Origin: CBDCUC01 sp965222485
GTDB taxonomy: Bacteria; Pseudomonadota; Alphaproteobacteria; Rhizobiales; Hyphomicrobiaceae
Assembly (NCBI GenBank): GCA_965222485.1
Contig: CBDCUC010000040.1
Coordinates: 1,922,001-1,986,000 of the forward strand
DNA: 64,000 nt
Direction: 5' to 3'
The position numbers were made by a program, and so were the translations under genes. Below, in pieces: positions 17,870 to 26,178 of this stretch. The notes beneath the pieces were generated by a model that worked only from the letters and a program-made list of their open reading frames with translations, had not been told where the DNA came from and made no database searches. Each line of letters opens with the position of its first letter. The stretch's first letter is position 1.

Positions 17870-19084
17870 GTGGACTGGCTAGCGGAAATGGCTGGGCTGG
17901 TTGGACTGGGCCGAGATGTTGGCTCACTAAGTCCCGAAACGGTGTTGCTCGGCGCCGCCCTCGTTTTCTTCGTAGGTGCGCTGCTGGGCTTGTGGTTGGG
18001 CCGCCGGCTATCGGGACGTGTGCGCAGCCGGCCGCCCACGCCGCGCCCGAACGCTGTTGGCGCAGCTGCTGTCGCCACTGAAAGCGGTGACTCAACGACA
18101 CCACTTACGCAGATCGATCACATCCGCCGGGTTAAAGAGGCGCTCGACGGAGACGGCGATGAACTCTGGCGTTTCCATAAAGCAAACCTCTCGGACGGCG
18201 TGATCGACCGTATTGCACGCGGGCCGATGAAGGTCGTGACGTTGGTCAATCTCAAGGGCGGCGTTGGCAAGACCACGGTTGCTGCCAACCTGGCTGCGAC
18301 ATTTGCAAAGCGCGGAAAACGCGTTCTTCTCATTGATTTTGATTATCAAGGCTCGCTTACGTCGATGCTCATGCGCGCGGCCGGCCAGCTCAAGATCGAC
18401 ACGTCATTGGCGGATGAGGTGGTCAATGGAAAGGGTGATGCCCAACTCTTGACGACGAAGGCAAAGGATCTGGCTAACCTTCTGCCTGACATGCGTTTGG
18501 TGACGGCTGCGTATTCGCTCAGCCGGCTTGAGAACCAGATGCTGATCCGCTGGCTACTTGATATGGAAAGTAGCGATATTCGCTACAACCTTGCACGCCT
18601 GTTGGCCGACGAGCGCGTGCAGAGTGCCTACGATCTTGTCGTGATCGACACCCCTCCGCGTATGAACCTGTCGACGATTAATGCGCTGGCAGCAAGTACG
18701 CATTTCGTAGTGCCTACGATCCTAGATGGCCTGTCGATTGAAAATGTCGGCGGCCTGCTGCAGCAGGCAAAGACGTGGTTCAAGTCGGAACTCAATCCAC
18801 AGTTGGAACTGGCCGGCATCGTCGCCACAAAAACGCAAGCGGCCAATCAAGGTGGTGGCAGCCAGAACATCGTGCGCAACACCCTACAAGAGCAGGCAAC
18901 GGTCATGTGGGGGCCGGATGCCTATTTGTGCACCAGCCACATACCCAACCGTGCCGCATTTACGCACACTGCAGGCAGTAATCTTGCCGTGCTGACTGAT
19001 CAGGGTGAGAACAGCGCGGAAGCATTTTTTGATGCATTAGCCGATGAGCTAGGCGCAAGAATTGGGCAGCTGGGTAGAGGCTGA
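17870..19084 (+). CDS. Membrane-anchored ParA/MinD-family ATPase
   Basis: A 404-residue ParA-like deviant-Walker ATPase with an unusual N-terminus. Residues 23-44 form one hydrophobic helix followed by Arg-rich sequence and a Pro/Ala linker (about 50-75). A short helical segment (80-118) precedes the ATPase domain. The P-loop KGGVGKTT is at 129-136 with both signature lysines (K129, K134). The switch element LIDFDYQGS is near 154-162 and the hydrophobic strand ending in D260 (VVIDTPP) acts as Walker B. Such ATPases dimerise on ATP and position DNA or protein cargo; a membrane tether suggests cargo at the envelope. GTG start with GGAG upstream. It is followed two bases later by a small helical protein. 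No ParB or parS-like site is evident. Confidence 0.85.
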   Translation: MDWLAEMAGLVGLGRDVGSLSPETVLLGAALVFFVGALLGLWLGRRLSGRVRSRPPTPRPNAVGAAAVATESGDSTTPLTQIDHIRRVKEALDGDGDELWRFHKANLSDGVIDRIARGPMKVVTLVNLKGGVGKTTVAANLAATFAKRGKRVLLIDFDYQGSLTSMLMRAAGQLKIDTSLADEVVNGKGDAQLLTTKAKDLANLLPDMRLVTAAYSLSRLENQMLIRWLLDMESSDIRYNLARLLADERVQSAYDLVVIDTPPRMNLSTINALAASTHFVVPTILDGLSIENVGGLLQQAKTWFKSELNPQLELAGIVATKTQAANQGGGSQNIVRNTLQEQATVMWGPDAYLCTSHIPNRAAFTHTAGSNLAVLTDQGENSAEAFFDALADELGARIGQLGRG

Positions 19085-19086
19085 CT

Positions 19087-19278
19087 ATGACATCCGGGCA
19101 ATTCCGCGCTCTGCTGGAAGCACTTGCACAACAATATAATGACGATGGGCAAGCTTCAGTCGCAAAGTCACTGAATTACTTTTCGAAATTATTTGATGGG
19201 CCTGCGGATGAGAAATTGTCCGTTGTTCTCAAGAGATTGAAATCGGCGCGCGTGCGGGCTGGGCTTGCGGCAAAATAA
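19087..19278 (+). CDS. Small helical partner of the ParA-like ATPase
   Basis: A 63-residue, predicted all-helical protein that starts two bases after the ATPase stop, so the two are almost certainly cotranslated. It aligns without gaps to the first 60 residues of the 147-residue protein encoded downstream, with identical residues at Q5, R7, L10, G21, A26, K27 and L29. It therefore looks like a stand-alone version of that domain. No known family is recognised. I infer that it may regulate or couple the ATPase. Confidence 0.7.
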   Translation: MTSGQFRALLEALAQQYNDDGQASVAKSLNYFSKLFDGPADEKLSVVLKRLKSARVRAGLAAK

Positions 19279-19448
19279 CTGTGGAACATATATCCGCCCC
19301 AAGTATGGTGTGCGTGGAAATGTATATACTTGAATGTTCACCTGAGCGTTTGAACGATTTGGACGCTTGAGGAACGTTTTGTGTAGAGGGCGCATCGGCG
19401 TGCGGATTGTAACGAACGCCGCGAGTATCAAATCTTCCGGAGACTTGA

Positions 19449-19892
19449 ATGAGCGTCAATCAGTTGCGGGGCGCGCTGCGGCGGGCAGAGGAAATGTTTT
19501 CGGCGGCGGGTGCGTCGAGGCAGGCCAAGGCACTTACAGAAGTTGATCGGGTTTTAAGTCCCGCTCAAGGCGAGAGCGTTGAGCAATTCGTCGACTCAAC
19601 ACGCGCCGCGTTGACGGCTCCAGCGCTGGCGGATGAGACGTCAGCGGTTGTTGCAGAGCGTCTTGCCGGGGTAGGTACGGACCAGGCGATATTTTCGTCG
19701 CTTTTCGAACAACTCAAGGGGCGTGAGTTTGGGCGTGACAAGGCGATTGAAGTTGCCGCGCTCTACACCGGTGCAGGCGAAGCGATGTGGGGCTCCAAGG
19801 CGAAGGCGCTCGAAGCCATACGACTCAAATTCGAGGAACGTGTTTATCTCGCGTCAAAGGCCGCACTGAACGAGAAGGTTACGCCTTGGTAG
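19449..19892 (+). CDS. Two-domain helical protein sharing the small partner's domain
   Basis: A 147-residue soluble, Ala-rich helical protein. Residues 1-55 match the 63-residue neighbour in register (Q5, R7, L10, F17 versus Y17, G21, A26-K27, L29). Residues about 60-147 form a second helical region containing DQAIFSSLFEQLKG and a C-terminal basic helix. The ATG has GGAG seven bases upstream. It lies 170 bases after the small partner on the same strand and may have its own promoter. I do not recognise the family. Confidence 0.65.
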   Translation: MSVNQLRGALRRAEEMFSAAGASRQAKALTEVDRVLSPAQGESVEQFVDSTRAALTAPALADETSAVVAERLAGVGTDQAIFSSLFEQLKGREFGRDKAIEVAALYTGAGEAMWGSKAKALEAIRLKFEERVYLASKAALNEKVTPW

Positions 19893-19976
19893 GCGTTTTT
19901 AGGGTGATTGCGGCCTCGCTGCGCCACGCACAATTTGCAATAGCGTGGAAACAGAATTCCAGCAGGTAGATTGCAG

Positions 19977-21074
19977 CTAATTTGCGAAGCGAAAGTGCAT
20001 GACGTCCCCGTCCTTCACTTCGTAGTCCTTGCCTTCAAGCCGCATTTTGCCTGCATCCTTGCACGCTGTTTCACCGCCTAGCGCAACGAAATCGTCGTAA
20101 TTGATGGTTTCCGCACGGATGAAGCCTTTCTCAAAATCGGTATGGATAACACCGGCTGCCTGGGGCGCTTTGGTTCCCTTGGTAATGGTCCATGCGCGCG
20201 CTTCTTTGGGGCCTACTGTGAAGTAGGTGACCAGATCGAGAAGCTTGTAACCGGCGCGGATCAAGCGATTGAGGCCGGGTTCCGACAGGCCTAGGTCTTC
20301 CAGGAAGGCCTGACGTTCGTCGGCCTCTAGAGTTGCAAGTTCCGATTCAATTCTTGCTGAGATGATGACGCAGCCCGCTCCTTGTTTGCGGGCAAAGTCC
20401 TCGACTGTGGCAGAGTAGTCGTTGCCGTCTTTGGCGGACGCCTCATCGACATTGCAGACGTAAAGGACGGGTTTTGCAGTGATCAGCTGCAGCTCATCAA
20501 AGTCTTTCTGTTCCGTAGGCGCCACATCAGCGTTGCGCGCAGGTTGTCCGTCGCGCAAGAGCCGGAGGGCCTTGTCGAGCAACGCGACCTGCGCTTTTGA
20601 TTCCTTGTCGCCAGTGTTTGCCCTTTTTTCCAAGTTTGTGCGGCGGCGCTCGCACGACTCCAAGTCCGCCAGCATCAACTCCGTTTCAACGACTTCAGCA
20701 TCTGCAAGCGGATTGATGCGGCCTTCGACGTGCGTGATGTCGTCATCATCGAAACAACGCAGGACGTATGCGACCGCATCGACTTCGCGGATGTGCGACA
20801 AAAATTGATTGCCGAGGCCTTCACCTTTCGATGCGCCGCGTACGAGGCCGGCGATGTCGACGAACGTCAACCGGGTCGGAATTATCTGTTGCGATTTTGC
20901 GATCGATGCCAGTTTTTCCAGCCGAGGGTCAGGGACACCTACGTCGCCGACGTTTGGCTCAATCGTACAAAAGGGATAGTTGGCTGCTTCCGCAGCCGCT
21001 GTGGCGGTAAGCGCATTGAAGAGTGTGGACTTGCCGACGTTTGGCAGGCCCACGATGCCGCATTTGAAGCCCAT
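19977..21074 (-). CDS. ychF: Redox-regulated ATPase/GTPase YchF (Obg family)
   Basis: A universally conserved translation-associated P-loop NTPase that prefers ATP. The P-loop GLPNVGKST is at 9-17. The FVDIAGLVRGASKGEGLGN switch follows, and the NVDE element near 209-212 occupies the NKxD position, which explains the loss of guanine specificity. The C-terminal TGS domain ends with the normal DGDVMHFRFAN. At 365 residues it is full length. It is not obviously in an operon; pth, its frequent neighbour, lies 2 kb upstream on the same strand with one gene between. Confidence 0.97.
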   Translation of the reverse strand: MGFKCGIVGLPNVGKSTLFNALTATAAAEAANYPFCTIEPNVGDVGVPDPRLEKLASIAKSQQIIPTRLTFVDIAGLVRGASKGEGLGNQFLSHIREVDAVAYVLRCFDDDDITHVEGRINPLADAEVVETELMLADLESCERRRTNLEKRANTGDKESKAQVALLDKALRLLRDGQPARNADVAPTEQKDFDELQLITAKPVLYVCNVDEASAKDGNDYSATVEDFARKQGAGCVIISARIESELATLEADERQAFLEDLGLSEPGLNRLIRAGYKLLDLVTYFTVGPKEARAWTITKGTKAPQAAGVIHTDFEKGFIRAETINYDDFVALGGETACKDAGKMRLEGKDYEVKDGDVMHFRFAN

Positions 21075-21281
21075 GATCGTTCCTTAATAACTGTCGCGAG
21101 GAGGGCTACACCTTATGGAGTGTCGGTTCAATCCCTGCGGCATGGTTTGTCTCATAGCGCCATGTTGGGGATCGTGCCAAGGCACCCGAGCGCTCCCCGG
21201 CCGGCGTCCAAATCTATTCGCTCGCAAGGTTCGAATTAGTAATGGTCGATGCTTTTCAATAGAGCAAATTAGGGTCGCAGG

Positions 21282-22820
21282 TCAGGCCACGCGGGCGAGT
21301 TGGGCACGGTGGGCGTTCTCGACCCATTGCATGATCTTTTCTCTGGCTGGCGGCGGGCCCTGCCTCAGCAAGCCCTGCCCCTCGCTCGTTTTTGCGTATG
21401 CAGTGACGGCTTCGCAAATCGCGTTTGCGTCACAACTTCTCATCTCGCTTGCTGAGCGATAGCCAGCGCCGACGAGAAGCTGTGCGTGCGTTCCTCGTAG
21501 TGCCGGAATGGTGCAGACGAGGCGCGCCTGGTCTTGCCAATCCGTCAGCACTTTGGGTGTGATGTGGCGTGCCGCGACGATCTCAGCGGTCTCTTCAATG
21601 TCTGCTTCGAACAGATCACGCACGGTGAAAATGCGTGCGGCCCTGAGGCGTTCTGCTGTCTTGGGCCCGATCGAAGGAGCATCGATAACATCATCGTCAA
21701 TTTCTAAATAAAACACAGGCGAATGGTTGCGCGTATCGTCGTCATGTTGCTGTGAACTGGTCTTGCTAGCGGTGACCTTGGCACCTGGCCGATGCGATGT
21801 GGAATAGCGCTGCAAGGGTTGTGCGGTGTCGTTCTGGTGCCGGAGCGTATCTTTTCGGGCAGCGGTGGAGACGGCAGTCGCTGCATCGCTATTCGACTTT
21901 GCACTTGTCTCAAGCCGGCTGCTCATGGCGTTAAGGCGGTCGACAATCGTATTGTCTGCGGTTGTACTAATACCGTGCGACAGTCCGTGGCGTATTTCGG
22001 CCCGCAGTGTCTCGACGTGCCGGTCGACCATTGCGCTTATCATTTGGATAAGGCGATCATCATTCTCAGGCGCGCTTCGGGGTGCTTGCACGTTTGTGAG
22101 AAAAGCATTCATACCGTTAGAAAACTCGGTTCGCAGGTCAGCGAGCTCGCGCTGTTGATGCGCCATCGACCGTTCCAGATGGGTCAAACGATCATTTCGT
22201 TCGCCACCGTCAGGCTGAGCGAAGTGTGAGTGGTTGGGGATGTTTTTTTCGAATTCTGTGTCGAACGTCGTTTGTGCCGCGTCTGTCGTCGGTGCCGGTG
22301 CTGGCGGCAAACGTTGGATGAATTCCGTGCTCAGGATCTGATCGGATTTTGCCATGCCGGTTAGTGCGCCATTCGTGCGGGCATTTTCGATTGCGCTGAC
22401 AGCAATTGATGACGCGTGATGTGTCAGAAGTGCGTCAATGACATCTGACACTGTGATGGCTTTGTCATTGCGTCGTTGTGCGCCCTGTTCTGCTTGACTC
22501 AGAAGAGATCGAAGGCTTTTGCTCGTTGCAGGCGAAGTGCTTTGTTCAGTGCCAGTCTGCGCCAAAACATCCGCGCGAAGCGTCAGGACTTGCGCAAGTG
22601 ACGCACTGTCGATGTCGAGATTGGACAATGCGCGCGCACCGGCAGGCAGCTTTGTCAGTGCTAGCAGCACATGCTCGATTTCGACAAAGGCGGAGGAAGC
22701 GGCTACGGCCTCGTCGAAGGCCAGGTTGAAAGCATCGAGCAGCGTTCGTTCCACCACGACGCTCTTTTTGGAAATTTCAGGTGACGACGGCGTGTGGCCG
22801 CAAACCGGGCAATGCTGCAT
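21282..22820 (-). CDS. Zinc-finger, Clp-N-like, coiled-coil and DUF4332-like fusion protein
   Basis: A 512-residue multidomain protein. CPVC at residues 4-7 could be half of a zinc site. Residues about 24-150 resemble the double Clp N-terminal repeat: the first unit includes FVEIEHVLLALTKL, the second a KAITVSDVIDALL element. A polar, low-complexity and coiled-coil region spans about 160-365. The C-terminal domain from about 372 contains the hairpin IDAPSIGPKTAERL, typical of the helix-hairpin-helix DUF4332 group, and a second hairpin near LLVGAGY. I infer an adaptor or scaffold rather than an enzyme, because no AAA+ motor follows the Clp-N part. It lies between ychF and pth on the same strand. 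Confidence 0.65.
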   Translation of the reverse strand: MQHCPVCGHTPSSPEISKKSVVVERTLLDAFNLAFDEAVAASSAFVEIEHVLLALTKLPAGARALSNLDIDSASLAQVLTLRADVLAQTGTEQSTSPATSKSLRSLLSQAEQGAQRRNDKAITVSDVIDALLTHHASSIAVSAIENARTNGALTGMAKSDQILSTEFIQRLPPAPAPTTDAAQTTFDTEFEKNIPNHSHFAQPDGGERNDRLTHLERSMAHQQRELADLRTEFSNGMNAFLTNVQAPRSAPENDDRLIQMISAMVDRHVETLRAEIRHGLSHGISTTADNTIVDRLNAMSSRLETSAKSNSDAATAVSTAARKDTLRHQNDTAQPLQRYSTSHRPGAKVTASKTSSQQHDDDTRNHSPVFYLEIDDDVIDAPSIGPKTAERLRAARIFTVRDLFEADIEETAEIVAARHITPKVLTDWQDQARLVCTIPALRGTHAQLLVGAGYRSASEMRSCDANAICEAVTAYAKTSEGQGLLRQGPPPAREKIMQWVENAHRAQLARVA

Positions 22821-23067
22821 GTGCCTGATCCTTCTGCCGGCCGCGTGTTCTGGTTTGGCGCGAGTGTGCGCATTTTACGGTTATACAACCGCGCCGGTTC
22901 TAAATTGCCTGTGGAACCAATGGTTATGCGACTCGTGCGGCGATGGGGACCGGTTTCGTGCGAAGGTGGTGGAAAACGCAGCCATCGACTGGGAAATCGG
23001 TGGTGCGCGCGTTTGCCAATAGAACTAGGGAAATTGTGAATCTGGATACGCGTGCGCGCGCCGCGCA

Positions 23068-23847
23068 CTAGTCCCCAGATTTGTGCCCGTGAAGCCACTT
23101 CTTCAGACTGGCGGCCAATGCGCTGTCACCTGATGTCTTGTCGGCGGATTTGGTGGCCTGCGGCTGATGTTTATCAGATTGATTGGTTGTTGGGCCGCTG
23201 TCGTTATTCCGCGCGGGCTGGCCCTGATTGGGTTTGGCTTGGGACGGTCGGTCGGGCGCCGTGCTTTTGCCGGCGTCATCGGGTTGCAAGGATTGGGCGA
23301 TGAAACTCAGGAAGCGCGCGCTTTCGCCCTTGGCCAGATGGCCAGCGTTTTTAGCGATGGCGTCAAGCAATGGTTCGAGCCATTCGTGTTCGACCTTGGC
23401 AAAATCGTTCAGCACATAGTGGGCGACCAGATCTTTGCGGCCGGGATGGCCAACGCCGATACGAATACGGTGGTAATCGTTACCAAGATGTGCGGTCAGC
23501 GAACGTAGGCCATTGTGCCCGGCGTTGCCGCCGCCAGTTTTTACCTTCAGTTTTCCCGGCGCGAGGTCGATCTCATCGTAAAAAACAAATACTTCTTCGA
23601 CGGGGATCTTCAAAAAGCGGGCGGCTTCTGCGACCGCTCGCCCGCTTTCGTTCATATAGGTTTGGGGTTTGAGCAGCAGCACGCGCTCACCTGAGATTTG
23701 TCCATCGGAGGCGAAGGCCTGAAACCGTTTACGCCAATTGGGAAAGGAAAACTGATCGGCGATCCGGTCAACCGCCATGAAGCCGACGTTGTGTCGATTG
23801 CGTTCGTGTTTTTGACCTGGATTACCCAGTCCGACAAACAGTTTCAT
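23068..23847 (-). CDS. pth: Peptidyl-tRNA hydrolase with C-terminal extension
   Basis: Releases peptides from stalled peptidyl-tRNA. The catalytic His19 in RHNVGF, N9 in GLGNPG, the MNESG loop (65-69) and Asp94 in YDEIDL are all present. The catalytic domain ends near residue 190. A further 70 residues are low-complexity and rich in Gln, Pro, Ser, Thr, Asn and Asp, ending in a short basic helix. Such tails occur in some alphaproteobacteria. It lies about 200 bases after rplY, a conserved neighbourhood. Confidence 0.96.
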   Translation of the reverse strand: MKLFVGLGNPGQKHERNRHNVGFMAVDRIADQFSFPNWRKRFQAFASDGQISGERVLLLKPQTYMNESGRAVAEAARFLKIPVEEVFVFYDEIDLAPGKLKVKTGGGNAGHNGLRSLTAHLGNDYHRIRIGVGHPGRKDLVAHYVLNDFAKVEHEWLEPLLDAIAKNAGHLAKGESARFLSFIAQSLQPDDAGKSTAPDRPSQAKPNQGQPARNNDSGPTTNQSDKHQPQATKSADKTSGDSALAASLKKWLHGHKSGD

Positions 23848-23930
23848 GGCTCATGTTATACGGTTGTGCCCATGCCGGGAGACGAATTCCTAGCAGCTCA
23901 TGCGAGGCAACGTGTTCGAATAGATCGTTC

Positions 23931-23974
23931 AAAAGAAGACGCCGGAGGTACTGTTTGACGAGCACTCCGGCGTC
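23931..23974 (-). terminator. Terminator of rplY
   Basis: A perfect 10-bp stem (23965-23974 with 23938-23947) has a 17-base loop; on the minus strand it is followed by TTCTTTTG. It lies about 80 bases after the rplY stop and before pth. Confidence 0.75.
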
Positions 23975-24054
23975 CTTTGTTGCAAAATGCAGCGATGAGG
24001 AGATGCGCAATCTCGGCGGGCCGTGCCGCACCTCTTGCAGATCTCCCTTGGACG

Positions 24055-24717
24055 CTACTCGTTGTTTTGTTCTTCCTCGGCCGGTGCTGCTGCAGCTTCC
24101 GCTTCGCCTTCCGCACCTTCGGCAGCCTCGTCTTCGGTTGTCTCTTCCTTGAGACGGCCGGCGATGGTGGCGATGGTGAAGTCGCGGTCGCGGATTGTCG
24201 GGACTACGCCTTCAGGCAACGTCACGGCCGAGATGTGGATGGACTGGCCGATTTGTGCTTCTCCCAAATCGACTTCGAACGCTTCGGGCACAGCATCGAA
24301 CGGACACATCACTTCCACGTCGTGGCGGACGATGTTGAGAACACCACCGCGCTTTAGGCCAGGCGACACGCTTTGGTTGAGGAAGCGGACAGGAATTGCG
24401 ACACGGATGAGGCCGTCTTTACCAATGCGCAAAAAGTCAACATGAACGGGCAGATCCTTGATTGGGTCGACCTGCAGGTCGCGTGGGATGACGCGGTGCT
24501 TGGTACCCTCTACATCGAGCATCATGACGGTCGATGTAAAATGACCCTTTTGGTACTGGCGAAAGAGCTCACGGAAATCGATTGAGATGGTTTCCGGTGG
24601 CTTTTTGTCACCATAAATGACTGCGGGAACGCGTCCCTCACGGCGTGCCCTGCGTGCGGCCCCCTTGCCTACATCAGGACGTGCCGCGGCTTTGAGTTCG
24701 ATGGACTCAGCGGCCAT
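24055..24717 (-). CDS. rplY: 50S ribosomal protein L25/general stress protein Ctc
   Basis: Binds 5S rRNA in the large subunit. It begins with the L25 domain (RPDVGKGAARRARREGRVPAV, residues about 13-33) and continues with the TL5/Ctc-type C-terminal beta domain (about 95-190). An acidic Ala/Glu-rich tail ends the 220-residue protein. The rplY-pth order is widely conserved. It stands between terminators on both sides, which suggests a single-gene transcript. Confidence 0.97.
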   Translation of the reverse strand: MAAESIELKAAARPDVGKGAARRARREGRVPAVIYGDKKPPETISIDFRELFRQYQKGHFTSTVMMLDVEGTKHRVIPRDLQVDPIKDLPVHVDFLRIGKDGLIRVAIPVRFLNQSVSPGLKRGGVLNIVRHDVEVMCPFDAVPEAFEVDLGEAQIGQSIHISAVTLPEGVVPTIRDRDFTIATIAGRLKEETTEDEAAEGAEGEAEAAAAPAEEEQNNE

Positions 24718-24730
24718 GGCTTTGATTCTC

Positions 24731-24760
24731 CAATAAAAAGGGCCCTCTTTTCAAGGGCCT
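24731..24760 (-). terminator. Terminator of prs
   Basis: On the minus strand a six-base GC stem (24754-24759 with 24741-24746) and seven-base loop are followed by CTTTTT. It lies about 135 bases after the prs stop and just before rplY. Confidence 0.65.
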
Positions 24761-24895
24761 CGTGTGGTCGGGCCGGCCTCCAAGGGTGCCGGGCGACAGC
24801 TCACAATGGGTGTGAGATCGCGGGGTTATAGCCTCGCGCGCATGACTTGGCAATGTGCAGGGGGTGCCGGCGGCGTCCCGGTCGATCTGTGGGCG

Positions 24896-25873
24896 CTAGT
24901 AGAAGAGGCTGGAGACGCTTTCCTCACGTGTCGTGCGCAGGATGGCCTCTCCGATCAAGGGGGCGATTGGCAGCACCCTGATGTTGGGCGCGGCTTTGAC
25001 GGCTTCTGTCGGTAGGATTGAATCGGTGATGACCAGCGATTTAAGGCTTGAGGCCTTGATGCGGCTTACGGCACCGCCGGACAGCACGCCATGGGTGATA
25101 TAGGCCATGACTTCGGTAGCGCCGTTTTTCAGCAAGGCTTCAGCCGCGTTTACGAGTGTGCCGCCGGAGTCGATGATGTCGTCGATAAGGATACAGCGTT
25201 TGCCTTCCACATCGCCGATAACATTCATCACTTCCGAGACACCAGCGCGTTCGCGGCGTTTGTCGCAAATGGCGATGGGGACATCAATGCGCTTTGCAAG
25301 CGCGCGGGCGCGAACAACGCCCCCAACATCAGGGGAGACGACAATCACGTCGCGCGTGTCGAGATTTTCCTCGATGTCGCGCACCATGACCGGTGCTGCA
25401 AACAGGTTATCCGTCGGAATGTCAAAGAAACCCTGGATCTGACCGGCGTGCAGGTCGAGGGTCAGCACGCGATTGGCGCCGGCGCGCTCAATGAGGTTGG
25501 CAACAAGTTTGGCCGAGATCGGCGTGCGCGGGCCTGGTTTGCGATCCTGGCGTGCGTAACCGTAATAGGGAATGACTGCGGTGATACGGCGTGCCGATGC
25601 GCGTTTGAGCGCATCAATCAAGATCAAGAGTTCCATGAGGTTGTCGTTGGCCGGAAATGACGTCGACTGGATCGCAAAGCAATCCTGGCCGCGCACGTTT
25701 TCCTGAATTTCAACGAACACTTCCATGTCAGCAAAGCGCCGAACCTGCCCCTTGGTCAGTGGCAGCTGTAGGTACTTGCTAATATCTTCAGCGAGAGGCC
25801 GGTTGCTGTTGCCGGCGACAAGCCTGAGTGGCGGGAATGAGGGTCGACCGCCGTCACGTGCATCGAAGGACAT
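24896..25873 (-). CDS. prs: Ribose-phosphate pyrophosphokinase
   Basis: Makes PRPP from ribose 5-phosphate and ATP. Family features are present: RLVAGNSNRPLAEDISKYL near the start, PYYGYARQDRK (ATP site), DLHAGQIQGFFDIPTDNL, the flexible loop CDKRRER, and the PRPP loop ILIDDIIDSGGTL. I prefer ATG 25873, with GGAG nine bases upstream, over the in-frame GTG at 25888. The N-terminus is still about 20 residues longer than the shortest family members. The enzyme supplies PRPP to Apt and to other synthesis routes. Confidence 0.95.
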   Translation of the reverse strand: MSFDARDGGRPSFPPLRLVAGNSNRPLAEDISKYLQLPLTKGQVRRFADMEVFVEIQENVRGQDCFAIQSTSFPANDNLMELLILIDALKRASARRITAVIPYYGYARQDRKPGPRTPISAKLVANLIERAGANRVLTLDLHAGQIQGFFDIPTDNLFAAPVMVRDIEENLDTRDVIVVSPDVGGVVRARALAKRIDVPIAICDKRRERAGVSEVMNVIGDVEGKRCILIDDIIDSGGTLVNAAEALLKNGATEVMAYITHGVLSGGAVSRIKASSLKSLVITDSILPTEAVKAAPNIRVLPIAPLIGEAILRTTREESVSSLFY

Positions 25874-26178
25874 CGGCTTGCGCTCCACGACAATTTGATG
25901 ACACGGCTTCTAGCAAGCGCAATCAGCACTGTAAACAACGCGGTTGGAGTGTGTTGAGAACCTTTACCGGTTGGTTGAAGGAGGACCTTCGTACAATCGC
26001 GGTTAATCATCTGCGGTTGCCGCAAAGGGCTGCAAATTGGCTGGCGCAAAGTGACACGTTGGCTGCAAAAAAGGCCTCCCGAGGGAAATGGGAGGCCTTT
26101 TTGTTTTTTGTTTGCAGATGCGGCCCAGGCTTGGTCGCCTGATTGAACCGCGGTCAATTGCCGGACCGGCAGTATGCG
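25874..26178. other. Intergenic region upstream of prs
   Basis: 305 bases between the lipoprotein gene and prs. Besides the hairpin at 26068-26110 I see no gene. The part nearest prs should hold its promoter. Confidence 0.45.
26068..26110. terminator. Bidirectional terminator, mainly for the lipoprotein gene
   Basis: A perfect eight-base core stem (26073-26080 with 26090-26097), extended by A-T pairs, with a nine-base loop. It is flanked by A-runs on one side and T-runs on the other, so a T-tail is present in both directions. It lies just beyond the stop of the minus-strand lipoprotein gene. Confidence 0.85.
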
